Shown here: piece by piece, positions 1-8,173 of the stretch
Layout: the number at the start of each line of letters is the position of its first letter
How positions within the stretch are numbered: the first letter of the stretch is position 1
IMG/VR virus record: IMGVR_UViG_3300031339_000014
Coordinates: 1 to 45,047 of that record
Source: a virus
Reading direction: 5' to 3' (one strand)
Length of the DNA stretch: 45,047 nucleotides
Program-made: the position numbers and the translations under genes
Notes under the pieces: model-generated
Database searches by the model: none
Told to the model about the DNA's origin: nothing
Seen by the model: the letters and a program-made list of their open reading frames with translations, nothing else

Positions 1-36
1 GTGGTGTTGTCGTGCGTAATCGATCATGGTGCTCAT
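1..36 (-). CDS. 5' end of an unknown leftward gene (partial)
   Basis: A leftward reading frame opens at ATG 36 (alternative ATG at 27) and reads MSTMIDYARQHH before the window ends. A promoter-like motif (74-106) and a terminator hairpin (117-140) lie just upstream in the right order for a leftward transcription unit. No strong ribosome binding site is visible, only a GAG about 10 bases upstream. With twelve codons no function can be assigned, so this rests mainly on context. Confidence 0.35.
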   Translation of the reverse strand, partial: MSTMIDYARQHH

Positions 37-73
37 TGTTTGGTCTCGTTTATGGGTGGGTACGGCTCACTAT

Positions 74-106
74 CATGATGTCTATCCGTATTCGTTTTGT
101 CCACAC
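74..106 (-). promoter_or_regulatory. Promoter-like motif, copy 1
   Basis: This 33-base segment matches 16437-16469 at about 28 of 33 positions. Read leftward both copies share GTGTGGAC, an A-rich run, AATACG and TAGACATCATG. Each copy lies 38-91 bases upstream of a leftward start codon, which suggests a promoter or operator. A shorter version occurs at 39539-39567. The function is inferred from position and conservation only. Confidence 0.45.
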
Positions 107-116
107 GCAGCATACG

Positions 117-140
117 AGGAGGGCTCTACGGCCCTCTCCT
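117..140. terminator. GC-rich hairpin, terminator family
   Basis: The arms AGGAGGGC and GCCCTCTCCT pair with a small bulge around a six-base loop. The hairpin belongs to the same family as those at 14772, 15170, 36651 and 44370. The GCAGCATA motif directly to its left (109-116 region) reads TATGCTGC on the minus strand. Confidence 0.5.
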
Positions 141-141
141 A

Positions 142-597
142 GGATACGTGCACTTAACGAGGTATCTTTTTCCAGGTACTAAATGAAGGTATGAATACCT
201 CTCCCCTAAACGACTGCATCGCCACTCGCGTGTCGTCCAAGACAAAGCGTAAGGATAATGAGGATGTCATTCAGTCGACTTCGTTTCACTCGTCTTCTTC
301 ATTCCACTCTTTTTCTTCCTAACATGATGCAGCTGCATAGAAATTTACTTTTAGTAAGGAAATCATAGACTTAGCAGCATAGAGGATATTTCTAGCGAAT
401 ATCCTAACACATCCATGATCCCGGTAGGGAAAGATATCAACCTCCACACCTACTACGTTACACTCCGTAGTCAGCGTGTACGTGGTGCGCGGGCGCCCGC
501 GCGCGAAGCAATACCATCTATGCGGATGGTATGTCAGAAAATAGACACAGGGATGATCTTGTGCACTAACCCACACCAAACGACAAAGGACATACCC
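142..597. other. Structured region without a convincing gene
   Basis: No recognisable gene lies here. Four hairpins occur close together: 384-404 (GGATATT with AATATCC), 452-471 (ACTACG with CGTAGT), 487-502 (a perfect palindrome, GCGCGGGC/GCCCGCGC), and 511-532 (ATACCATC with GATGGTAT). The last three lie directly upstream of the gene starting at 598 and could be a 5' leader or a small RNA. The frame of the 598 gene stays open back to 415 but looks non-coding there. A 43-codon frame (191-322, M1 to a Ser/His/Phe-rich end) has only a badly spaced AAGG before its ATG, and I do not call it. Confidence 0.4.
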
Positions 598-1518
598 ATG
601 ACAGACTCCACCGCCCCAGAAGTCGGCACCGAATACCCCGCACCTAAGCCCACACAAAGTGTGGTGGGCTACGAGACGCTGTGCGAGGTGCTCGAAGCCA
701 ATGACAAACTGTTGCTGGTCGCCACCGGCTTCCATGTGGACGCTGAAAAAGTCAAAGAGTTCAACCTACCTGAATTGATCACCCGTGACGACAACGTGTT
801 TGACCTGTACGAGTTGGACATGGACGCGGACACAGCGTTCGACGAGCTGTTCCAGAAGAACATCATGAGCATCCGTGAAATGGGGATGTGGCAGCTGATG
901 TACCTGGTGGACCCGGGGCGCACCATCACCTCTATGGTGTTCCCTTACGGCCAGACCATGCCCGATCAAAGCATGTCCACCACGTACAACATTCTCAACT
1001 ACGGCATCGCCACCCTGATCCGTGACGAAGCGCTGGACATCGAGCAGAACTCCAAAGACGGCTTGTCTGAGAACTTCCCGGTGCTTAAAGACGTGTTTGA
1101 CATCTGTCAAACACAATACCGGTTGGTGTTTGATCACAAGAAAACCACCTTCACGGTATTGAACGTCGATACCTTTACCCCACTGCCGATCAAAGACGTG
1201 GTGTGCGTCGTCGATGCGATCACTCAGACCAAACTGATGATCGACCCACGTCGTGCGGTGGACTTTATACCACTGGGCAGTTTGTCTGAGATGCCGTATC
1301 TTCGCATTGGTAAAGGTCTGCTGCTGCCACCCTTGAGCGACAAGACCAGTGAAGTGGGACGCCACTACTGCTACGTCGCCGAGGGCGATGAATCTCATCT
1401 GCTGATGGATCTGGTGACCGGCCTTACGCTGATGGTTGAAACCAGCGCATTGAAAGAGATGATGTGGGTGGAGTTTGACAAAGCACTCGATGACGACACC
1501 GCTACCCCAGCCAAGTAA
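598..1518 (+). CDS. Unknown phage protein, 306 aa
   Basis: The start is ATG 598, preceded by AAAGGA at a good distance; the frame is open further upstream but that part crosses several hairpins and looks non-coding. The N-terminal 25 residues are Pro/Thr/Glu-rich. The rest is a mixed alpha/beta, acidic, soluble-looking protein with no signal peptide or membrane segment. It is the first gene of a rightward group with the dCTP deaminase 52 bases downstream. I do not recognise the family. Confidence 0.85.
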   Translation: MTDSTAPEVGTEYPAPKPTQSVVGYETLCEVLEANDKLLLVATGFHVDAEKVKEFNLPELITRDDNVFDLYELDMDADTAFDELFQKNIMSIREMGMWQLMYLVDPGRTITSMVFPYGQTMPDQSMSTTYNILNYGIATLIRDEALDIEQNSKDGLSENFPVLKDVFDICQTQYRLVFDHKKTTFTVLNVDTFTPLPIKDVVCVVDAITQTKLMIDPRRAVDFIPLGSLSEMPYLRIGKGLLLPPLSDKTSEVGRHYCYVAEGDESHLLMDLVTGLTLMVETSALKEMMWVEFDKALDDDTATPAK

Positions 1519-1570
1519 CCCCAACCCGGGTGAGGTCCACTCACCCAACCCTAAAAAAGGACAACCCACT

Positions 1571-2155
1571 ATGACCGACCTTACCGGCCTGTTAGACGAC
1601 CGCAGCATACTTGATCTAGCTGAACAAGGCATGATTGTGCCCTACGTAGACACACTTGTCCGTGACGGTGTGATCAGCTATGGCCCCAGCAGTTACGGCT
1701 ACGACGTCCGCTTAGGGACTATGTTTAAAATAGCCAGCCCATTTCATTTGGCCAGCAGCAACGTCATTGATCCTAAGGCCGTAGACGACGATCATTTCAC
1801 TTCGGTGGATATGTCTGACCACGCGGGCCCCATCATGGTGCCTGCTCATGGGTTTATTTTGGGGCACAGTTTAGAAGTGTTTGACATTCCGAGTGATGTG
1901 TTTGTCATTGCGTTGGGTAAGTCAACGTACGCCCGCTCAGGATTATCGATAAACGTAACGCCGATTGAGCCCGGGTTCCGGGGTCAGGTGGTGTTGGAAA
2001 TATCCAACCACACTCCTAAGCCGGTGTTGTTGTACCCCAACGAAGGTATCTCACAGTTTGTCTTTATCCGAGGCAGCCGTCCTTGTGAAACGGACTACGA
2101 AAAACGTGGAGGCAAATACCAAGACCAACGGGGGGTCACTCATGGCAAAGTCTAA
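1571..2155 (+). CDS. dcd: dCTP deaminase
   Basis: The protein is 194 aa, very close to the 193 aa of the E. coli enzyme. Dcd-type enzymes deaminate dCTP to dUTP, supplying the dTTP pathway. Family landmarks are visible: SSYGYDVRLG near residues 40-49, the signature GKSTYARSGL at 116-125, PGFRGQVVLEISN at 134-146 with the expected catalytic glutamate at about E143, and a C-terminal ISQFVF strand at 160-165. ATG 1571 is preceded by AAAAAAGGA. The last 14 bases overlap the next gene in another frame, suggesting translational coupling. A bifunctional dCTP deaminase/dUTPase cannot be excluded from sequence alone. Confidence 0.92.
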   Translation: MTDLTGLLDDRSILDLAEQGMIVPYVDTLVRDGVISYGPSSYGYDVRLGTMFKIASPFHLASSNVIDPKAVDDDHFTSVDMSDHAGPIMVPAHGFILGHSLEVFDIPSDVFVIALGKSTYARSGLSINVTPIEPGFRGQVVLEISNHTPKPVLLYPNEGISQFVFIRGSRPCETDYEKRGGKYQDQRGVTHGKV

Positions 2156-3005
2156 TGCCCTCCCCATCACGGAGCTTATCACGGACTTATCCGATGACCG
2201 CGCAGCGTGGCCACTCATAGTAGAAGCTTTCTTTAAAGCCGCGCATGCGGTCGTAACGAATCGATACCGCTGGATCACCCGCATGAACCGAGACAAAACC
2301 GTCAAGGATCATGTTTTGGAAGATCAAGGTGAGTTTCTGTTGGTGTCGTGCCGATACGGTCCGGATATGTACGTTCGAGCTGGGGTAAAAGACTTGATAG
2401 ACCGTCAGGCTGCCTGTCTGATCTACGGACTGATACAAGAGGCCCGGTGGAGCCACCCCAAACTCAAACAGGTCCTGGTGCGTATAGGGGACCGCACGGT
2501 CCCCCTAGAGGCCATGGTTCGCAACGAGTCCCATAGGCACTCTTTCTGTGCGTCAGAGGTGGTCGACATCACCACACACGCACAGGCGGAAGCCAGTTGG
2601 TACTTAGCCAAAGAAGAGCGCCGCAAACTGCTGGTTGGCATGAGTTTACCCAGGGCGTGTCGATCTAAGGGTGTTGCAGATTCGCTTGACATTTTGTGTC
2701 GAGGTGACATGCTGTGGGCCGCTCAAGATGGGGACGTGTTTAAAGCCTATTTGCTTGACGCTATAACAGGAAAGATGGTCACTGTGCGATATTACCCCGA
2801 CACGGGTATGGTTCATCGGGGTCAGGTCACTCGCCCACCCAAGTTTCTAAACCCCGTTGCGGTGGTGATGTACAAGAAGCACCTACAAACTCTGACTGAG
2901 TCCGAGGGGAAGACAGGTCGTGAGTGGGCACTGGGCGCCTTGTGTGAGTATTACAAAGAACACATGCACGCTATTACGGGCAGCCTGTTAAACATCGAGG
3001 AGTGA
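2142..3005 (+). CDS. Unknown phage protein, 287 aa
   Basis: The chosen start is ATG 2142, inside the end of dcd, with a GGGGG run just before it; the longer frame from 1965 would lie within dcd and is unlikely. The protein is basic and soluble, with no membrane segment and no motif I recognise. It is followed directly by a terminator, so it closes the rightward unit that begins at 598. Confidence 0.8.
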   Translation: MAKSNALPITELITDLSDDRAAWPLIVEAFFKAAHAVVTNRYRWITRMNRDKTVKDHVLEDQGEFLLVSCRYGPDMYVRAGVKDLIDRQAACLIYGLIQEARWSHPKLKQVLVRIGDRTVPLEAMVRNESHRHSFCASEVVDITTHAQAEASWYLAKEERRKLLVGMSLPRACRSKGVADSLDILCRGDMLWAAQDGDVFKAYLLDAITGKMVTVRYYPDTGMVHRGQVTRPPKFLNPVAVVMYKKHLQTLTESEGKTGREWALGALCEYYKEHMHAITGSLLNIEE

Positions 3006-3008
3006 GAT

Positions 3009-3034
3009 GTGAGGCGGAGATCCCGCCTCACTTT
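3009..3034 (+). terminator. Hairpin terminator after the 2142-3005 gene
   Basis: A nine-base-pair perfect stem, GTGAGGCGG (3009-3017) with CCGCCTCAC (3023-3031), encloses a five-base loop and is followed by CTTTATG rather than a long T-run. It starts four bases after the upstream stop codon. Confidence 0.7.
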
Positions 3035-3068
3035 ATGACCTCAAAGACCCCATCACTGGATACTTGCC

Positions 3069-4289
3069 ATGGCCAACACTTTAAAAGACGTTTTTAGGAA
3101 ATACACCTCTGACGTCAAAATTACCCCCGCATTGATTCAAGAGCTGCGTGTGTTTGAAAGTCAGTTCGTGAATAAGAACGAAGACCACATTGCGTATTTT
3201 GGTGGGAATCTTTTAGGCGTCCATCCGATGCGTTTTAAACAAACTGATTACAACGCCTGGTTTGATGTGGTGTTGGTCATTGACGATATGGCCCTGCAAG
3301 AAGACATTTTTAACTTACCCGCAATTACTCGCACGCATAAAGTAGGCCCTAACGTATTCAACCAGTCTTGTGTGTGGTTGATTCACGCCATCCGCACATC
3401 GAGTTTAACCGACGCACTTAAACGCGAAGGCGAACTTTTGGTTGCATTGATCTTTCAGTACCGGCTGATGGGCAGCATTCTTAGTCGATTCTTCCCGTAC
3501 CCGGCGGATGAGGCTATCGCCCAAGCCACGTACAAAGCGTTATCCCGTAAGTTTACCTTAAAAGAACACGGCAGTTGGAAGAAGTTGTTTGTGGCTCGGG
3601 CCGAAGAGTTGTTGTCTGAACGCTCTATTCACACCAAGGCGTTTTTAACGCACGAGCCGGATGACAAAGTCCTCTATGCCATCAGTGATATACACACCCG
3701 ACTCAAGCAACTCGTTAAAGACATGAACGACGTGTTTTACCGCATACGCGCCTCTGAGTCTCGTGTATCGTCCGGCGGTATGGTGGGCGAACAAGACGGA
3801 GAGAAGCTCATACGCGATGTGATCAACAAAGAACGCGACTACATCCGCTACATACACACCACGATTGAAACCAAAACGTCGTTCATTAAAGACGATCTGG
3901 TGGAAACCACCTTGGAGTTGATGCACACCACCTCAGAGAAACACCTTCGGGACTCCTTACTGTACATGATCAACAACTACAACGGACGGATGGCGAAAGA
4001 CATCCAGATGCTGACGCAGGAACTGGTGGTGTATTCCATGGACTACGTCCAGACACACCGTGACACAATCCCCAATCCCAAAGATTTCCAATCGGTGGTA
4101 TTGCGTTTACGAGGCGTGTTCATGGCCTCTAAAAACAACGAGGAGTCGATCCAAAAGATCCGACAGACCGCGGAGAAGATCGTGCGTCTGGCCACGGGTA
4201 CCCGTAATCCTAACACACTGTCAGCCGCTCGTACGGGGCTGCTGATCTACTTGTTACTGCGCACCCTAGCCAAAGACTACTACGGATAG
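3069..4289 (+). CDS. Unknown phage protein, 406 aa, mostly helical
   Basis: The frame starts at ATG 3069 (MANTLKDVF) without a clear ribosome binding site and ends at a convergent terminator shared with the terminase gene. The predicted product is long, charged and rich in amphipathic helices, with an R/K/E-rich middle (about 230-330) that may form coiled coil. The C-terminus has a short hydrophobic patch (LLIYLLLRTL). No enzyme motif was seen. It stands alone between terminators. A virion structural role is possible but not shown. Confidence 0.8.
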   Translation: MANTLKDVFRKYTSDVKITPALIQELRVFESQFVNKNEDHIAYFGGNLLGVHPMRFKQTDYNAWFDVVLVIDDMALQEDIFNLPAITRTHKVGPNVFNQSCVWLIHAIRTSSLTDALKREGELLVALIFQYRLMGSILSRFFPYPADEAIAQATYKALSRKFTLKEHGSWKKLFVARAEELLSERSIHTKAFLTHEPDDKVLYAISDIHTRLKQLVKDMNDVFYRIRASESRVSSGGMVGEQDGEKLIRDVINKERDYIRYIHTTIETKTSFIKDDLVETTLELMHTTSEKHLRDSLLYMINNYNGRMAKDIQMLTQELVVYSMDYVQTHRDTIPNPKDFQSVVLRLRGVFMASKNNEESIQKIRQTAEKIVRLATGTRNPNTLSAARTGLLIYLLLRTLAKDYYG

Positions 4290-4296
4290 CATATAC

Positions 4297-4326
4297 CCCT
4301 GTGAGCCCCCTGAGGAGCTCACAGGG
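4297..4326. terminator. Bidirectional terminator between convergent genes
   Basis: A perfect ten-base-pair stem, CCCTGTGAGC with GCTCACAGGG, encloses a ten-base loop. It sits between the stop codons of the rightward 406-aa gene and the leftward terminase. Confidence 0.75.
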
Positions 4327-4337
4327 TACTTATGCCG

Positions 4338-6470
4338 TTATCGTCGACCCAGTCTCATGGCTTTTCGTTTGTTTTCCCGATCCATTGAGGCCTGTTCGAT
4401 CATGGCGTCGATGGACAGGTAGTCCTCATCGCTTTCGATCAGTTTTGACGACAGGCGGTAGATCTTACTTTCCAGTCTGGATATTTTAAACACATCGAAC
4501 GTATTGCGCAGCTCCTCCCAGATGGCGCCCATTTCCTCTTGCAGTTGTTCTTGCTCAAAATCGTGCAACTGCTCCTTCAAAGGCATGTCCTCACGTTTTT
4601 TATAGGCTGAGGTTTTAATGGTCAATGGGTCAATGCCATAGAACTTCAAGTTCTTAGCGTGAGTTACAAACCATTCCGACATGAGTACCGAAACCACCAT
4701 GTCGTCGTGCCCGGTTTCACTGTGATCAATCCGTCCATCGCGTATCACCAGACCCAACAACTCTTGTATCAGTGTTTTGTCATACACCATGCCCGCCGCT
4801 TTGGCTGTGTAAGACCCCAGTACAACGCTGTACAGCAATTTACGGCTGTCGCCTGTGGTGTTAAAGCCAAAGTATTTCTTGTACTTGCTGTACACCTCAG
4901 GGTGGCGGCGGTTCATGGGCGTCAAGACCACGTCCTTATAATCCTGCGACGACTTAGGCGCCTCATCCACGATGCGGTTAAAGATCCGCCTAAACGGATC
5001 CTCACCCCGCTTAGGCAGCTCGATCAGCAACGTATCGATGATGTTTTGTGCAGACGACTTCTTCTCGATGACCATGGTGACGTTTTTGTACTCGCACAAA
5101 AACCACGCCAAAAACTTACCAAACCGATACAGATTGGTTTCGTTAATAGACATAGTCGCGATGGTTTCCATATTGACCACGGATGAGATGATGAATCCGA
5201 TACCGTCTCGCCCTATGGCCTCTGAGGTATCCAACCCCAGCACGGTTTTGTTATCGCGCATGTACTCATCGATTGAGTTTTCCTCAAGGTACCACTTCAG
5301 GATGTAGTACTCCCGACAAATGTGGTTGTACGACGCATCCCTCTCAGAGTCCCTTATGACTTCGGCCAGCCGTGGGTCGATGGGATTTTCCTCACCCCCC
5401 GACTCCCAGATGTTAAAGAAGTCCATGTTAGCGCCGGAGCCGGTGGCGTTGTTTTCCGCCAGGGTCTTAGCCAACCACTCGTCAGACTTACCCAACTGGC
5501 GATGGTTGAACACCCCGTGGATCATCAGCTTACGACCCTTACCGTTGGTCAGTACCAGGTTGTGGAGTTGTTTCTCGTTTTCCGCGTCGTAGAACGACTC
5601 GGTCCAAGGGGCGGCTCGGTGAAAGAACTTGTACACGTACTTACCCACACGGGTGTCTTTGCGGCCTGCGGTGGTGGTGTAGAGGTTGCCGTAAGGGTTG
5701 TCGTACAAAGCGGCTTCTTCACGTGCAGCGTTACCCGCCGCCAGCGCCGCTGGCATGGTCACATCCAGCAAGGAGATAAACGCGGTCTCGTCGTATTGTT
5801 GTACCGGCATGGTGAACCCACGCCCGATATTGTTGGCGCCTATCTCGGATTTTTGACCCACCGCTGTTTTGTAATGATTCTGCAACGTTTCGTAAGAGAA
5901 CTCGGATTGGTTGTCAACGTCCAATCGGTTTTTTGTATAAATGTACCCAGGCAGAAAATCCCTTACTCGTTTGATACGGTCGACGTTGGACCGACGCAAA
6001 GCGTCATCCTTAGTAAAGAGCCCCATCATGGTGTTAGACGAGAATACGTACATGAGACCCGCCATCAAACAGTCGGCGGTGACCGACTTACCTGTCTGAC
6101 GGATTTGCACCAACGCGTAATCGATGTGATTAAAGAACGACCAATACAAGGAGATGTTGCCCCGATTGGCCCTGAGTGGAACGGGATTGGGCCCGGCTTG
6201 AGGCGGCACTCGCACAATCTCACGGAAAAAGTACCAGGGGTTAAACTGGGCCTCCATGCGGATCATGTTCTTAGTCTCAAAGGTCAGATGTGGGTCAAAC
6301 GGATCCACGTGCTCCAGTTCGGGGTTAAGCAGCGCTAAATGAAACAGATGATTCTTTACTCCCATCTTTTTCAGCAGTACTGCAAACTCAACCCAAGATT
6401 TGTTCTTGGTGGTGTGGTGGACGACAGCGGTTGGGTAGGACAGCCAGTCTCTTTCGAACAATATAGTCAT
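4338..6470 (-). CDS. terL: Terminase large subunit
   Basis: This 710-aa protein is the predicted DNA-packaging motor, an ATPase plus nuclease that acts at the prohead portal. A Walker A-like motif QIRQTGKS is at residues 122-129 and a Walker B/catalytic acid at QQYDE (Y226-D227-E228). The C-terminal RNase H-like nuclease domain shows LGLDTSEA (D414), a second acid in VIEKKS (about E469), and GHDDM (D589/D590). A charged helical tail follows. The start has GAGG eight bases upstream. Its place at the end of a leftward block leading from the sheath gene recalls phiKZ gp25-gp30. Large-subunit length is typical of giant phages. No small subunit is identifiable beside it. Confidence 0.92.
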   Translation of the reverse strand: MTILFERDWLSYPTAVVHHTTKNKSWVEFAVLLKKMGVKNHLFHLALLNPELEHVDPFDPHLTFETKNMIRMEAQFNPWYFFREIVRVPPQAGPNPVPLRANRGNISLYWSFFNHIDYALVQIRQTGKSVTADCLMAGLMYVFSSNTMMGLFTKDDALRRSNVDRIKRVRDFLPGYIYTKNRLDVDNQSEFSYETLQNHYKTAVGQKSEIGANNIGRGFTMPVQQYDETAFISLLDVTMPAALAAGNAAREEAALYDNPYGNLYTTTAGRKDTRVGKYVYKFFHRAAPWTESFYDAENEKQLHNLVLTNGKGRKLMIHGVFNHRQLGKSDEWLAKTLAENNATGSGANMDFFNIWESGGEENPIDPRLAEVIRDSERDASYNHICREYYILKWYLEENSIDEYMRDNKTVLGLDTSEAIGRDGIGFIISSVVNMETIATMSINETNLYRFGKFLAWFLCEYKNVTMVIEKKSSAQNIIDTLLIELPKRGEDPFRRIFNRIVDEAPKSSQDYKDVVLTPMNRRHPEVYSKYKKYFGFNTTGDSRKLLYSVVLGSYTAKAAGMVYDKTLIQELLGLVIRDGRIDHSETGHDDMVVSVLMSEWFVTHAKNLKFYGIDPLTIKTSAYKKREDMPLKEQLHDFEQEQLQEEMGAIWEELRNTFDVFKISRLESKIYRLSSKLIESDEDYLSIDAMIEQASMDRENKRKAMRLGRR

Positions 6471-6480
6471 AGTTGGCCTC

Positions 6481-6516
6481 GCGGCATAATACTAGGGCAA
6501 GACGGCCTAAGCCGTC
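6481..6516 (-). promoter_or_regulatory. Hairpin terminator plus TATGCCG motif before terminase
   Basis: The hairpin GACGGC-CTAA-GCCGTC (6501-6516) follows the stop of the 545-aa gene. TATGCCGC lies at 6488-6481 on the minus strand, 11 bases before the terminase ATG. The same combination of hairpin and TATGCYG precedes the genes at 15135 and 16946. phiKZ late promoters are remembered as carrying a short TATG element, so this could be a terminator-promoter junction. Confidence 0.5.
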
Positions 6517-6531
6517 TCCACCCAGGTAACA

Positions 6532-8169
6532 TTAGATGTGTTTAACCGACATGCCTGCCACGCCCAACATCAGGTCTTGACCGACCAGACGGTGAATGAA
6601 CGTGATGAGCAAAGTCTCGCCCGGCTGATAGTCGTTGGGTACAATCATTTCTGCATCCCACTGACCAATGCCGTACTCAATAGCTGTGTTTTTGAACTGC
6701 ACCCGGAAGTGCGTAGGCTCAGGTGCGTACGTCTCTACGTTTGCGTCGTACAATGGCTCCAAATTACGGTAGACTTTTGACAACCAGTTGGCCCGTGAGG
6801 TTTCCCCACTGTCCAACGTCATCCGCCAGTTACCTGCGTTCACAAACTCCATGTTTGCCTGCAGCCCCCATCCATACGGTGGGTTTTGCTCTGGAGAAAA
6901 CTCCGACGTCCACAGTGTGCCAGTATCGGTACCAGGACCGATCAGGCTGATGCCGACGGTTTGCACGTGCTGATAGTCTCTGAGCGCCGGCATGGCGTCT
7001 TTCAAATTCAGCACGAATGACAGGTCCTGCACAACACCGTAACGGTTAGGGTTGAACGGGTTAGACTGTTGGGTAATGGTCACAAACGGTGTGACGTCAC
7101 GGCAGATGTTGCGATCCAGATTGACCAACCAGTGCTTCAACTCGTACTGAGTGTTACCAGGATTCCACGATGGGTAGGTGAACAGCTTTACGGTGTGCGC
7201 CCCATCTACTTGGATAGATCGCACGATGTACGATCGCGCCACGTGAAACTCAGACCCCACCATTCCGGTGTAGTTGACTTCAGACGCCGATAGCGTGTAT
7301 TTCAACACCACAGGAACGGTTTGATTGACCACCGTAGACACGTAGTTGTTCAACCCATCTACCCGCATCTTGGTGCCATCAATCGGCACCCGGACAACGC
7401 GCCCGTCCGAGTAAGTCACCACGCCTTCCATCGCCACGTTGGACAAAGGCAAGTTAATGGGCACGTGCAGCTCATCGGTGCCTGGGTCCAAATAAGGAGA
7501 CTCCAGCTTAACATCGGTTACGTACAGCGCAGCCGCCTGCGATCGTCTCACGTAACCGGTACGCTCTGCCAGCAACGTGTTAATTGACAACACCGACCCT
7601 TCGTCATTAAAGACCACTGCGGTGAGTAGCTCGCCTGTGACCAGATCCGCTACGGTGTGACCGACCACGGGTACTTTGTACCCCAACGAAGCGCCCATGT
7701 CAGACATGACCGTTTCCATGGGTATGTTTTCGCCCAGAAGCTGACCGCCTTGATCATACATGCGAGACACCACGGTGCCCTGGGGTCCTATGTCAGCCCC
7801 ACGAAAGATCTTGACTTCTCTCGCAGCTGTGCCGTGAATTTTAAGCCGTCCATCAAACGTCAGTGTGTGTGGAAACACATTTTCGTCCAGATAGATCCGA
7901 AACGATTCACTGACATGGCCGGGTCCTGCACCGGTCAAGACGTCTTCTCCGTCAACCCCGTTAACACTCGGGACTCGCCACGCCACCAGTTCAGATTCAC
8001 CGGTAGTAACGTTGACGTTTATGACGCGTTTAAAGCCCGTTTGCAGATTGATCACCAGATCCCCAATGTTGGGGACGTAACCGTCGTGTCCGGGGTAATA
8101 GATCTCTTCTTCAGCCCACGTGCGGTACCCCCGATTAGGGTCCAGCTGGGCACTTGTAAAAGTCGGCAT
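6532..8169 (-). CDS. Virion structural protein, 545 aa
   Basis: The product is rich in beta-strand-like alternating sequence, Gly, Asn, Thr and Val, without membrane segments or enzyme motifs, as in tail or baseplate components. The start is ATG 8169 with AGGAG upstream. It is separated by four bases from the 856-aa gene and lies in the leftward block between terminase and the sheath. In phiKZ-like phages the genes in this position (remembered as gp26-gp28) encode virion proteins. The structural role is inferred from position and composition. Confidence 0.75.
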   Translation of the reverse strand: MPTFTSAQLDPNRGYRTWAEEEIYYPGHDGYVPNIGDLVINLQTGFKRVINVNVTTGESELVAWRVPSVNGVDGEDVLTGAGPGHVSESFRIYLDENVFPHTLTFDGRLKIHGTAAREVKIFRGADIGPQGTVVSRMYDQGGQLLGENIPMETVMSDMGASLGYKVPVVGHTVADLVTGELLTAVVFNDEGSVLSINTLLAERTGYVRRSQAAALYVTDVKLESPYLDPGTDELHVPINLPLSNVAMEGVVTYSDGRVVRVPIDGTKMRVDGLNNYVSTVVNQTVPVVLKYTLSASEVNYTGMVGSEFHVARSYIVRSIQVDGAHTVKLFTYPSWNPGNTQYELKHWLVNLDRNICRDVTPFVTITQQSNPFNPNRYGVVQDLSFVLNLKDAMPALRDYQHVQTVGISLIGPGTDTGTLWTSEFSPEQNPPYGWGLQANMEFVNAGNWRMTLDSGETSRANWLSKVYRNLEPLYDANVETYAPEPTHFRVQFKNTAIEYGIGQWDAEMIVPNDYQPGETLLITFIHRLVGQDLMLGVAGMSVKHI

Positions 8170-8173
8170 GGCA

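Noticed and set aside
191-322. 43-codon frame rich in Ser, His and Phe
   Set aside because: The only ribosome-binding-like sequence is one base from the ATG, and the end is low-complexity; no context supports it.
766-1632. Leftward ORF of 288 aa
   Set aside because: It overlaps the gene 598-1518 and part of dcd on the opposite strand; its composition (many H, Q, V) is typical of a shadow frame.
5322-6338. Long rightward ORF of 338 aa opposite the terminase
   Set aside because: It is antisense to a gene with clear ATPase and nuclease motifs and has no ribosome binding site or recognisable domain; it is a shadow frame.
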